Source: Lewinellaceae bacterium SD302 (lineage in GTDB: Bacteria; Bacteroidota; Bacteroidia; Chitinophagales; Saprospiraceae). Taken from it: a stretch of 64,000 nucleotides of DNA. Below the pieces are notes generated by a model. The model made no database searches, was not told where the DNA came from, and worked only from the letters and a program-made list of their open reading frames with translations. Numbering within the stretch: the stretch's first letter is position 1; each line of letters starts with the position of its first letter. The stretch spans positions 186,001-250,000 of the forward strand of contig PDLQ01000003.1 of assembly GCA_002591745.1 (NCBI GenBank), read 5' to 3'. The translations under genes and the position numbers were made by a program. Of this stretch, positions 10,301 to 17,810 are shown in pieces.

Positions 10301-12510
10301 CCCGCTGTTTCAACGTCAATGATCACGTCAATACAAGTATTTGAAGGTACCACTATTGGGTTGGTATTATTAGCAGTTATCGTAACATCGGAATTTACCG
10401 AAGAATGGGTAACTGTTATACTATTTTCGATCTCCGCGCTACAAAGCTGATATTGAATCATTGCCTGTTGGCCCACACAAATATTTATTGCGTTGTTTTC
10501 GGTGATTGTCAAACCAGGCGGGCAATTCAAATTGACTTCGATATTATCGATAAGTAAATCATAATAGGTTTCATCTGGTACCCCTCCTTCAGTTTCCGGC
10601 AAAAGAAAAGTGAGAAAATTCCACTGCACCAGACTCTCGTTTGTGTAAGTGTTTGTAACGGTTGTCAAATTCGGTATCGGGCAGAAACCTAAACCATTAC
10701 CATTAGGAGGAAGATTGCTGGGAAACTCATCCAGTAATTCAGGAGCAAAGATTACACCATCATTACATGTCATTGTTTGAGTAACATCGGTGCCAAAAGG
10801 CATCGTTGAGTTAAATACATCGCAGATTGGGTTTTCACTAGCCCAAAGAATAGCTTCCATTCCAGCGTCCAAGGCATAGTCAAAATTTAAATCTATTGAA
10901 CACCCTGGTAGTACGGGCTGATTTAGTGGCAAAACTCCATACTCTCCATAATATTCGCCGTTCGTATTACTGGCTCCTATTCTCCACATGTATTCATTAC
11001 TAAAACAGCTTACGACGTCAGTACTAGAAATTCGTTCTGGATCATCACCGTACGCATACGTTTGGATACCTAACAAAGCTTGCACGTAGCTTATAGCTGG
11101 ATCAAACTCAAATTCATTGAAATCGCCGTAACAAGAAATATCGCAACCTAAATTGACAACATCATCGCAATCCAAACAATACTGATCTGGAAAAACGCTG
11201 ACCTCACTCAAATAATTCAACCCGTCGCAACCGCTAAACGGAATTAAAAGCCTGAATGACGGATTAATTTGGAGCGGGGCTATTGGCAAGTCCGGGTCGA
11301 CCGACACCGTCAAAACGTCATTATTGACCGTTAAATTTACAAAGGGTGCTAAAGCAGGATCGGCCAAATAGGGAGTTCCTAAAGTTAGGCCATCTAGGGT
11401 TGCAGTATTGTCAAGAACATCGCTTAGATTCATTGAACTTTCTTCCGCACCGCAGGTAGTTAAAAAAAGCGTACATTCGTTATGGTCGGCATTAATGTCC
11501 GCTCCTATTTTATAACTCGGGGCAATAAAACAGGCATTTTCGCCGCACGAAACATCGCCAATAATTTCATAGCCTATTTCGCAAAGAATTCTCCATTCTT
11601 CATCAGACAACTCTCGATTCACCTGACCGGTACCCGAAAAAGGCTCCATGACATAATCCACTCCGTTACCGTTACATGCAGTTAAATTAGATAAATGAGA
11701 TAGTTGATCGTTTACAAATATTTGAGTACCGTTCAATGCCAGCACATTATCGCCTGGCCCTATCCTTACGCTTAAATCCGAGGTATTACCAGTACAATTA
11801 TCAGTTAAGGCCGTAGCCAATTGAGGATTAATGATCAGACACCCATCATTACCATTAATGTCATTTTGTAATAAGTCCGCGACGACTCCAGAATTTAAAT
11901 CCTCGATCACGATCCTAGAATCAAGAGTCGAGTAAAAACTACTACTATTGGCCCTTGATAAAAAGCCCAGTCCATGCATTCCATTATGTAAAACCTCTGA
12001 AAACAGATCAATTTCACATCCGCCAATGTTGGTTGTCGTTAAGTCTGTATTATACGTGATATTTGGGCAGGCAGCATTATTTAACCCAGTGTTAAAAATT
12101 ATGTACATATCGGGAAGCTCCGGATTAACAACGTAAGTTCCATTGATTTTCAGAAAAGGCCGCCCATGAAGCAGGTATGGGCAATCCAGATCGTCCGTTA
12201 AAGGACTGTAGTACGGTGAAGAAACAGCTATAATTTGGTTTGCAAAATTAGCAGGAATGATATTGAGTCCGAATCCCGCTTCTTCCAATAACGTTTCATC
12301 AGGGTCAGTGAAATCAATAAAAAGGACTAGAACATTGACTTCACTATCTTTATTGAAACACACGTCTTCAATATTGCGACGTATAATCCTATCTTCCAAA
12401 CCCATAAGTGCAGCATCAGTTACCACTTCGAAAACAGGGTCTGGAGTGCCAAAATATGCTATATTAAAGAACGGGGGAACTACGTTTTCCGAAGAATTGC
12501 CAAATTGCAT
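7375..12510 (-). CDS. Giant T9SS-secreted protein: degenerate metalloprotease-like N-terminus plus right-handed beta-helix
   Basis: From the first in-frame ATG the protein has 1711 residues, but the frame stays open upstream to 12714 and encodes a hydrophobic signal-peptide-like stretch with no ATG, GTG or TTG. The N-terminal region contains HNGMHGLGF near residue 180, matching the HExxHGLGF zinc motif with Glu replaced by Asn. Cys-rich immunoglobulin-like regions follow (about 320-800). A right-handed parallel beta-helix (about 820-1330; repeated NTIVYNQGG, NEIGFAL, NNIISGRN units) and a helical region come next. A type A T9SS sorting domain (FEAFPNPATEGFINV ... HIRKVVLL) ends it. Likely a surface adhesin or polysaccharide-binding protein. 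GC content is visibly lower than in the flanks. Confidence 0.8.
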   Translation of the reverse strand: MQFGNSSENVVPPFFNIAYFGTPDPVFEVVTDAALMGLEDRIIRRNIEDVCFNKDSEVNVLVLFIDFTDPDETLLEEAGFGLNIIPANFANQIIAVSSPYYSPLTDDLDCPYLLHGRPFLKINGTYVVNPELPDMYIIFNTGLNNAACPNITYNTDLTTTNIGGCEIDLFSEVLHNGMHGLGFLSRANSSSFYSTLDSRIVIEDLNSGVVADLLQNDINGNDGCLIINPQLATALTDNCTGNTSDLSVRIGPGDNVLALNGTQIFVNDQLSHLSNLTACNGNGVDYVMEPFSGTGQVNRELSDEEWRILCEIGYEIIGDVSCGENACFIAPSYKIGADINADHNECTLFLTTCGAEESSMNLSDVLDNTATLDGLTLGTPYLADPALAPFVNLTVNNDVLTVSVDPDLPIAPLQINPSFRLLIPFSGCDGLNYLSEVSVFPDQYCLDCDDVVNLGCDISCYGDFNEFEFDPAISYVQALLGIQTYAYGDDPERISSTDVVSCFSNEYMWRIGASNTNGEYYGEYGVLPLNQPVLPGCSIDLNFDYALDAGMEAILWASENPICDVFNSTMPFGTDVTQTMTCNDGVIFAPELLDEFPSNLPPNGNGLGFCPIPNLTTVTNTYTNESLVQWNFLTFLLPETEGGVPDETYYDLLIDNIEVNLNCPPGLTITENNAINICVGQQAMIQYQLCSAEIENSITVTHSSVNSDVTITANNTNPIVVPSNTCIDVIIDVETAGTINTGIFSVQSDFIVNSPCGGTQTISRTVDVNVNDCVFNCIPNNALVIGDDESCIKLSELIAGCGSGDQMPPNAFGDDPGEDVLVITGQLWVDIDYELTNCEIIMQPGSNILIQDDIFSQETGPRLRVNNVDNNGGIHGCDELWEGITVNYGWIEMTGSIIQDAVHAIYTSKRPIIDVRSSEFIDNHIAFKTEETLYPALDLTGFYGNEVYKKNNLLPSHPAQIVDTYITPFAAIEINDVTSDLTIGLANNASLNDLNRIHGILNGVILNGAQADIVRTMFYDITDDNNAPFDMTGYAINARSGAYDSRLFIDGTISQGPISPTPGNTFTNCDVAVRSQGVRTEIINASARNGQSGFIAADYMDMPISISNSLISNYRKGIILSNSGISGNVDIVENTIVYNQGGAGAFIGLQVFDTGDTPTGLENLIFDNTIGAINSNGIGIQLFNASGYDVTTNEIGFALPNDEFIGIEVEGGYDNRVTNNIISGRNQQLGIGISLSPISNASQEGYVFCDNTIEDLRTAFNVEGSWTGISIIGNTFRGDLFNGIRYGENVLEMSAQLLNGNVWETQTYPGSGLLHDIALGSVNDPAVFFDQQRYEVSNIETNTTLPNNEVTITNYPFFENFWYEELNESSEDCPNFQGQLERDKAKYDSIGTMEASGVATSDYVWNMHASLWSNLLHHPDSFSIFLNDYYRDSVATGDKALVEMDFAMRNIAELFPSIRADRARNWEIIDELRLELLLQDSLESIGQGDSLYRATLVDSIGQLKTNSQALNEDLNYLRKREAGFVHEFAERLSCQPWQEDLQFAQLYALESAYGLTNWNPGAVEADLLAIAAECHWKNPLSVATARHLLRKHFPNVSLPASDCGTNGASESSGLTNDFKQDINLDEVIFEAFPNPATEGFINVSLDGLLTSGKLRIFSQQGQLLYASEIEGNNFNGSTSYQEEIQLNYSGIVFIQFLDKNGNSHIRKVVLL

Positions 12511-12695
12511 TGTTCCTAACTTCTCGAAGAGATTATAAGAATTGTCAAACCTATCGTATAATACAGAATCGATCGGACTATTTGATATTGTCGTGTCCGC
12601 TGGAATACCGCAATGGGATAAATTTCCTGATTGGGAAAATAGTCCAAAGGCTAGAGTTAAGGCAAATGCGAAGAGCGAAGAGCGAAGAAATTCAT
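12511..12695 (-). other. Out-of-frame start and signal peptide of the giant secreted protein
   Basis: The frame of the giant gene continues upstream of 12510 as ...SLFAFALTLAFGLFSQS and HCGIPADTT, a convincing signal peptide and mature N-terminus. The only nearby ATG (12693-12695) is in another frame and gives MNFFALRSSHLP-stop. Adding one 7-bp unit to the repeat at 12668-12688, or removing two, would join this ATG to the signal peptide. With four units it would read MNFFALRSS then LFAFALTLAFGLFSQS. A CTG at 12697-12699 is the only other in-frame option. The gene may be in an OFF state, frameshifted or mis-assembled here. Confidence 0.7.
12668..12688 (-). repeat. Three perfect 7-bp tandem repeats (GCGAAGA; CTTCGCT on coding strand)
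   Basis: Three uninterrupted copies lie at 12668-12674, 12675-12681 and 12682-12688, inside the signal-peptide coding region of the giant secreted protein. Seven is not a multiple of three, so any change in copy number by slippage changes the frame between the ATG at 12695 and the long coding frame. Confidence 0.9.
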
Positions 12696-12810
12696 TCAGT
12701 TGGGTTTGGACGGGTTAGCGAATAGAACATTATAGTGAATTAAATCGATTTCCCCAAATTTTAACGCCAATATCGGTATAAAGGCAAATTGTTTAACCCC
12801 GCCCAAAGAA

Positions 12811-12859
12811 TTTATTCGCGGACTGCCAAAGTAGCAATGCTGATGATGACCCGGGGGTA
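12811..12859 (+). repeat. Right 49-bp direct repeat (3' end of intact comF)
   Basis: This copy is the partner of 5479-5527 at an offset of 7332 bp. Here it forms the last 15 codons plus stop of comF. It contains a copy of the dispersed motif (12827-12835). The 7283 bp between the two repeats hold only the two secreted-protein genes and no recognisable integrase. Confidence 0.9.
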
Positions 12860-13537
12860 TTTGGCCAGCAAAGCTTCGGCACAGGCCTCCAGGGTAGCAC
12901 CGGTGGTGAGTACGTCGTCGACGAGCAGTACGTGCTGGTCATTCAGGTCAGTGGCCCCGGCGCTAAAAGTTTCTTCCACGTTCGTGAATCGCTCTTCTTT
13001 GCCTTTTTTGGTCTGAGAGACTTCGAAGGTATTGCGCTTCAGGGCTTTTTTCAATACGGCTACGTTCATACTTTCCGCCAGCCCGGTAGCGATCTTTTCC
13101 GCTTGGTTGTAGCCTCGTTGCCGGAAGCGACTCGGATGAAGTGGAACGGGAATGATCCCCGCCAAATCTTTTAACACATCTACTTCCCTTAATTCTTGGC
13201 CGTAAAGGCGACCGAGGCCGACGGCGATATCGGACCGCTTTTGATACTTGAACCCGACGATCATCCGCTGGGTAAGGGAACCACTCCGATAGTATAGCAT
13301 TGAAGCGCCGAAGCGCAGCCTTAGCCGGCCGGCAAACTTGTCCGTAACCGGATTTTCCACCAATTCGTGTAAATTGGTGAAGGGCAATTCCGCCGTACAG
13401 GCCAGGCAGAGATATTGGTCGGAGAGGTTACCGGACAGGCTACGGTCGCAGCCAGGACAAAGCTGAGGATACAGCAAGTCGAGTACCCCATTTTTCAGCG
13501 TCCCTAACAGCGACAGGATTCCCGCTCCCGTAGCCAT
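12812..13537 (-). CDS. comF: ComF family phosphoribosyltransferase-like protein
   Basis: The protein has 241 residues. An N-terminal zinc-ribbon-like region carries CPGC and CLAC (about residues 25-50). A phosphoribosyltransferase domain follows, with the PRPP-binding signature LLVDDVLTTGAT near residue 205. ComF proteins act in uptake and processing of transforming DNA in naturally competent bacteria. Its start shares one base with the end of the upstream beta-barrel gene, so the pair is co-transcribed. Its 3' end is duplicated 7.3 kb away. Confidence 0.92.
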   Translation of the reverse strand: MATGAGILSLLGTLKNGVLDLLYPQLCPGCDRSLSGNLSDQYLCLACTAELPFTNLHELVENPVTDKFAGRLRLRFGASMLYYRSGSLTQRMIVGFKYQKRSDIAVGLGRLYGQELREVDVLKDLAGIIPVPLHPSRFRQRGYNQAEKIATGLAESMNVAVLKKALKRNTFEVSQTKKGKEERFTNVEETFSAGATDLNDQHVLLVDDVLTTGATLEACAEALLAKYPRVIISIATLAVRE

Positions 13538-14307
13538 TAATCAATGTACTGCACTTTCCGCAGGAAACGGAAGCCGGCGGAAACCTCGAGGGTGAAGTTA
13601 CGGATCTTACGTTCCGGCAAGGTCACGTTTTGCCCCTGCTGGAAAGGCGAAGCTACGTTATCTATCGCCGGTTGATTATACTGGAGACTGAAATCCGGCT
13701 GAGCGGTTACCTGAAGAACCACTCCGATCTTATCACTCAAAGGAATGTCTACACCACCCCCAAAAGTCAGTCCGTAATTGATTCGGTTTATGAATTCATA
13801 AGTATCGAAAGGGTAGAAAGCGCGAAACTGAGAATTGGCCCCTTCGCTGAGGTCATTATAGTCATCGAGGTTGGTGTCGATGGTGTAATCCAGGCGGAGT
13901 CCGATCGTATAGTAAACGTCGGCAATTTTGGTGTAAGCGAAAACGGATTTTCCCCCAACGGCCAGGGAGGCATTCTGAAACTGAAAGCTTTCTCCCGGGG
14001 CCTGAAATGGATTACCACTCAGGTCAAAAACCCGGCGTTGTTGAATTCGGCTTCCCCGAATATGGTATCCCAAAGAAGCCCATAGGCTAAAACGCCCGTT
14101 TTCCGGCAGGGTCTCTAAAAAGACATCGCCGTGGTAAGTTAAAAGCGGGTTCATCTCAAATCCGCTCCAGCTTTGGGTGCCGATGCTGAGGCCACCACGC
14201 ACCCCGAAAAAAGAGCCACCCTCATCCTCCTGAATGTGATCGATGTATTGAGCAGGCAGGCCACAAAGCAGACAACTGATAAAAAGAGTGGTGAGGATAC
14301 GAGACAT
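13537..14307 (-). CDS. Putative outer-membrane beta-barrel protein, unknown function
   Basis: The 256-residue protein has a signal peptide ending near LLCGLPAQ. Alternating aromatic and polar strands (FFGVRGGLSIGTQSW, FSLWASLGYHIRG, YYTIGLRLDYTIDT, INYGLTFGGGVDIPL) follow, ending in strands suited to an outer-membrane barrel (NFTLEVSAGFRFL). It resembles the many porin-like barrel proteins of Bacteroidetes, and no specific family is recognised. It overlaps comF by one base (ATGA-type junction). Confidence 0.7.
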   Translation of the reverse strand: MSRILTTLFISCLLCGLPAQYIDHIQEDEGGSFFGVRGGLSIGTQSWSGFEMNPLLTYHGDVFLETLPENGRFSLWASLGYHIRGSRIQQRRVFDLSGNPFQAPGESFQFQNASLAVGGKSVFAYTKIADVYYTIGLRLDYTIDTNLDDYNDLSEGANSQFRAFYPFDTYEFINRINYGLTFGGGVDIPLSDKIGVVLQVTAQPDFSLQYNQPAIDNVASPFQQGQNVTLPERKIRNFTLEVSAGFRFLRKVQYID

Positions 14308-14550
14308 AAACTATGCTTAAATGAACTAGACAAAGCTAAGCATTATCAATCGCTTCTCAGGCTTGGCATAAGTCCTCAATCATATTGGAATGATCGACAT
14401 CCTAACTATCCAAGACTTATAATCGGCAATCCGTCCACTTGCTCCGTTTAGCGCCTTACCAAATGGGATATTCAGCTCAATGGTTTGGATTGAATTTGAT
14501 TTTGACCTGCCTCCAAAGCAGAAAGAGTAGATTTACGAGTTCGGCAAAAT

Positions 14551-14588
14551 AAAAAAAACCGGGCGGTGATACCGCCCGGTTTTTTTTT
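14551..14588. terminator. Bidirectional Rho-independent terminator
   Basis: A GC-rich stem (ACCGGGCGGT / ACCGCCCGGT) has a 2-base tip, is preceded by eight A and followed by nine T. It serves the minus-strand glucosaminidase gene, whose stop codon touches it, and would also stop plus-strand transcription. Confidence 0.9.
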
Positions 14589-16128
14589 ACTGAACCTGCA
14601 ATCGCTGACCGATCGAGATCGTATTCGAGGTCAGACCATTCAATTGCTTGAGCCGATCTACCGTCAGTCCGTAACGGCGGCTGATGTTGTAGAGGGTATC
14701 TCCCTTTACGACGCTGTGAAACTTGGTCGCCGCCACCGGAGGCTCAGTAACGGGCGGCGTCACCGTCGGTTGTGGCGTCGGTGTTACCGTCGGCTGTTGA
14801 GGCGGAGTTGAGGGTGGCGTATATGGTGGGTCTGTCGGTTCGGTCACCGGTGGGTTGGGTGGAGCAGGGTTTGGTGACGGAGTGCCGAAGTCTGGTTGCC
14901 CGGTGCCGATATCCGGGTTAGGTATCGGCGGAGAAGGCTGGGGAGTCACCGCTGGGTTTGGGTCCGGAGTAACCGGCGGAATAGTTGGGGAATCCGTATC
15001 CAGGTCGAGATTACCGTCCGCATCCGTAGGAATGCTGGGGTTTTCCGGGGTTGGTGCCGGAGCACCACCCAAACGGGGCGCAGTCTTCACTTTGCTGCCA
15101 CGCAGTTTGATCTGCTCGCCCGGAGCGACGCGCTGATCCGGAGAGATCAAACGGTTACGCTTCAGCAACTTGTCCATCCGGATAGCGTAGCGATCGCTGA
15201 TCTCCTGTAACGTTTCACCGGCTTGCATGGTATGGTATTTATCCTTTCCCCGGTAGCTGTTGCGCTTCTTTTGGATAAATACCCGTTGGCCGGGCAACAC
15301 CTGCTGGCCGCCACTGGAGATAGGCTCGTTGTATTCGATCAGCTTACGCAAACTGATGTCTACCCGGCGGGCCACCTCGTCTACACTAATGGCCTCGTCA
15401 GATACGAAGAAAGTGACGTCGTTGGTATTCAGAAAACCGGTAACCAGGTTTTCAATCGGGGTGTCAACGTCCGTAGGAGGTGGGTTGGCAGGCACCCGGC
15501 CGGGGCGGGTGATCGTACCGGGGCGGGTCACCCCACCGTTTTGGTCTTCATCGTCCGCCACGAAGTTATCGTCACTAATCGGTAGGCGGTCGTACTGGTC
15601 GAGGTTGTACTTCTCGATCCGGCTAATCAATTTTTCGGGGTAAGCAGGATCGGTGGCGTAACCGGCGCGGCGCAGTCCCTCGGCCCAACGCTCGTAGTCC
15701 TGGGGGTTGAGGCGAAACAGGAAACCGTAGCGGAAAGCCTTTTTCGGATCACGCAAAAATTCACTGTGGGCAACGAAACTGGCGTTAGCATTGCGGTAAC
15801 CCCGGAAGCAACTTTTCATCAACTTCCCTTTATCGTCGTAGTCATCATCTTCGCGGTAGACTTCCTTGCCATTCCAGTTACTACCGCACTTAATTCCAAA
15901 GTGGTTATTGGCATTACGGGCCAAATAAGAGGTTCCGCTGCCGCTTTCCAGTAAGCCCTGGGCTAGTTTGATACTGGCGGGAATACCGGCTCGCTCCATT
16001 TCCTGGATGGCGATATCCTTAAATCGTTCGATATACTGCAGGTTGCGATCTTCAGTATTTTGTGCACTCAGCGCGAAACCGGCCGTAGCCAGTAGGCAAA
16101 GTAACAGTGTTTGCAGTGCTTGTTTCAT
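14587..16128 (-). CDS. Secreted glucosaminidase (GH73-like) with LysM domains
   Basis: The 513-residue protein has a signal peptide (cleavage near ALSAQN). An N-acetylglucosaminidase domain spans about residues 28-185 (PASIKLAQGLLESGSGTSYLA, NNHFGIKC, YRNANASFVAHSEFL). Three LysM-type repeats lie near residues 245-288, 298-345 and 470-513 (YHTMQAGETLQEIS, FHSVVKGDTLYNIS). A long Pro/Thr-rich linker separates the last two. It should bind and cut peptidoglycan in the periplasm or at the surface, with a role in cell-wall turnover or division. Confidence 0.92.
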   Translation of the reverse strand: MKQALQTLLLCLLATAGFALSAQNTEDRNLQYIERFKDIAIQEMERAGIPASIKLAQGLLESGSGTSYLARNANNHFGIKCGSNWNGKEVYREDDDYDDKGKLMKSCFRGYRNANASFVAHSEFLRDPKKAFRYGFLFRLNPQDYERWAEGLRRAGYATDPAYPEKLISRIEKYNLDQYDRLPISDDNFVADDEDQNGGVTRPGTITRPGRVPANPPPTDVDTPIENLVTGFLNTNDVTFFVSDEAISVDEVARRVDISLRKLIEYNEPISSGGQQVLPGQRVFIQKKRNSYRGKDKYHTMQAGETLQEISDRYAIRMDKLLKRNRLISPDQRVAPGEQIKLRGSKVKTAPRLGGAPAPTPENPSIPTDADGNLDLDTDSPTIPPVTPDPNPAVTPQPSPPIPNPDIGTGQPDFGTPSPNPAPPNPPVTEPTDPPYTPPSTPPQQPTVTPTPQPTVTPPVTEPPVAATKFHSVVKGDTLYNISRRYGLTVDRLKQLNGLTSNTISIGQRLQVQ

Positions 16129-16347
16129 GACGTGATTAAAGGTTTTGGTAGGTAGCGGACCTTAGTGCTTGTTAAGTCTATAACGTGAATAAAGGCTAAA
16201 GTTGCGAATAAAACGCTTTGTCGCTTACATCCAATTGCCTTATCTACGGCTTAATTTCAACTTTGTTAACTTAAGAATGCTTTTGGTGATAGCAAAACGA
16301 AAACTATTCAGGCTTATTTAACGTCCTTGAAAACCAAAACCTCTCCG

Positions 16348-16920
16348 ATGCGTCGCTGGCTTTTACCTTTTCTCCTTTTACCGGCATTGCTACTTTGGCA
16401 GCCCAAAAATCAATTATTCGCTCAGCTGGAAGGTTATGCGGAAATCGCCATCCTGGGAGTCGACGATGAAGTGGCCACCGACGGCACCGCAGCCTTTGCC
16501 GGCAAAACCGGCTATGGCCTGGGCCTCGATCTGCTCTACGGCAAGAGCAGGATTTCCCCCTTGCTAGGGCTGCACTTACAAACCTTCAATTACGATGCCG
16601 ACGCTCCCGGAGTCGGCAATCAGCGTTTGTGGCACCTTATGGTTCCGGTGGGCCTGGCCTACCACGTTGCCCCACGCACCTATAGTTTTAACCTGATGTT
16701 TACCGCTGCAGTGGCTCCTTATTTCGGCATGGATGACCCAACTGAGGACAATCGTATTGTCAGTGAACGCAATCTGCCGCTGAGTACCCGTTTCGGTCTC
16801 ACGGCCACCCTGGATTACCTCTACCTGGGCACCAAGTTTCACGGATTCCCGGACGGTCGATTCGGCGGGACGAATGAATGGTCCTGGGCCGGCAGCTTTT
16901 TGGTTGGCGTGCGTTTTTAG
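16348..16920 (+). CDS. Putative exported beta-barrel-like protein, unknown function
   Basis: A TTG at 16327 opens the frame, but the ATG at 16348 (MRRWLLPFLLLPALLLW) gives a normal signal peptide ending near QLFAQ. The remaining ~160 residues alternate hydrophobic and polar strands (GYGLGLDLLYG, HLMVPVGLAYHV, SWAGSFLVGVRF) and end in Phe, like small outer-membrane barrels. The stop overlaps the convergent downstream gene by 4 bp. A copy of the dispersed motif (16389-16397) lies in the signal-peptide codons. Confidence 0.65.
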   Translation: MRRWLLPFLLLPALLLWQPKNQLFAQLEGYAEIAILGVDDEVATDGTAAFAGKTGYGLGLDLLYGKSRISPLLGLHLQTFNYDADAPGVGNQRLWHLMVPVGLAYHVAPRTYSFNLMFTAAVAPYFGMDDPTEDNRIVSERNLPLSTRFGLTATLDYLYLGTKFHGFPDGRFGGTNEWSWAGSFLVGVRF

Positions 16921-17756
16921 TTTTTTTCCGTTTCTCCGATATAGGGGATTTCTTCCCGTTTGATGCGTAACGGCCGGCCGCAATGAGCGTGCAGAATGTT
17001 GTCCCATAACTTGGCTTCGGCACCAGTTTTTTTTCCTACCTCGGTGACCGTTTTAGCCAAGGGGAAAAGCCGTCCGTGACTGTAAATGAGAAAAACGGCC
17101 GCCAAGACCTCTCCTTCCCGCGTCTGAATGCCCCACGGCCCACCCCAGCCCCGGTGCAAGGTCTGGTACATGAGGCGCTGCATGGCGTGAAAATGCCAAT
17201 CCGTTTCCGTCCCGGCCCCGTGAAAATCGCGGTATAGCGCGGCGATTCGCTCCGGTTTGAGATTTCCGGTGGGCATCAGGTCCGCCAACTCGGCTTTGGC
17301 CAGTTCGTTGAACCAGGCGGGATCGAAGTTGTCGGTGACTTCTTCGTAGGGTCTGCTCAGATCCAGTACGCTGCCGGTAGCTTCGGTGAGCTGGAAGCGG
17401 GTTTTTTCGTCGGGAATCGACCAGGGTTCCAACGTCAGACTTCCCCTTTTGAACTCCGCGGGTACCGCTTCCCAGAAACTGGCCACCCTTTTCTTACTCA
17501 GCGGTTTCACGGAATAAAGGGCCAGCTCCGGTACCAGCCTGGGCTGCTCCAGTTGCAAGCGGCCGAGCCAGTTTTTTGTCTTAGGTAAAGGCAGCGCACT
17601 AACGTATTTATCACCCTCTACGAGCAAGTCCCAATCGCGGGCCGTATTGTTCAGCCACCAGTCGTAGCCGTAAATGCTGCCGTTAGTGGCGAAGTGGACG
17701 CAGCTGTTATAGAGCTGGCGATCAATTTCTTCCTGGGGGATAAAGCGGATATTCAT
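16917..17756 (-). CDS. Hypothetical protein, possibly an acyltransferase-like (GNAT/FemAB) fold
   Basis: This 279-residue soluble protein has no signal peptide. N-terminal YNSCVHFATNGSIYGYDWWL and LLVEGDKYVSALPLP, and C-terminal WGIQTREGEVLAAVFLIYSHGRLFPL, recall the two GNAT-like halves of FemAB-type N-acyltransferases. No defining motif is certain, so the assignment is tentative. The sequence CATTGCTACTTTGTTAGTC on the minus strand ends 9 bp upstream of its ATG, where it could act as a promoter. Confidence 0.55.
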   Translation of the reverse strand: MNIRFIPQEEIDRQLYNSCVHFATNGSIYGYDWWLNNTARDWDLLVEGDKYVSALPLPKTKNWLGRLQLEQPRLVPELALYSVKPLSKKRVASFWEAVPAEFKRGSLTLEPWSIPDEKTRFQLTEATGSVLDLSRPYEEVTDNFDPAWFNELAKAELADLMPTGNLKPERIAALYRDFHGAGTETDWHFHAMQRLMYQTLHRGWGGPWGIQTREGEVLAAVFLIYSHGRLFPLAKTVTEVGKKTGAEAKLWDNILHAHCGRPLRIKREEIPYIGETEKN

Positions 17757-17810
17757 TAATTAGACTAACAAAGTAGCAATGTTCCTGTTGCAAAATCAGC
17801 CTTGATATTT

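Noticed and set aside
14740-15060. Apparent DNA repeat array in the glucosaminidase gene
   Set aside because: It is the codons of a Pro/Thr-rich linker; the DNA words vary and no exact tandem unit is kept.
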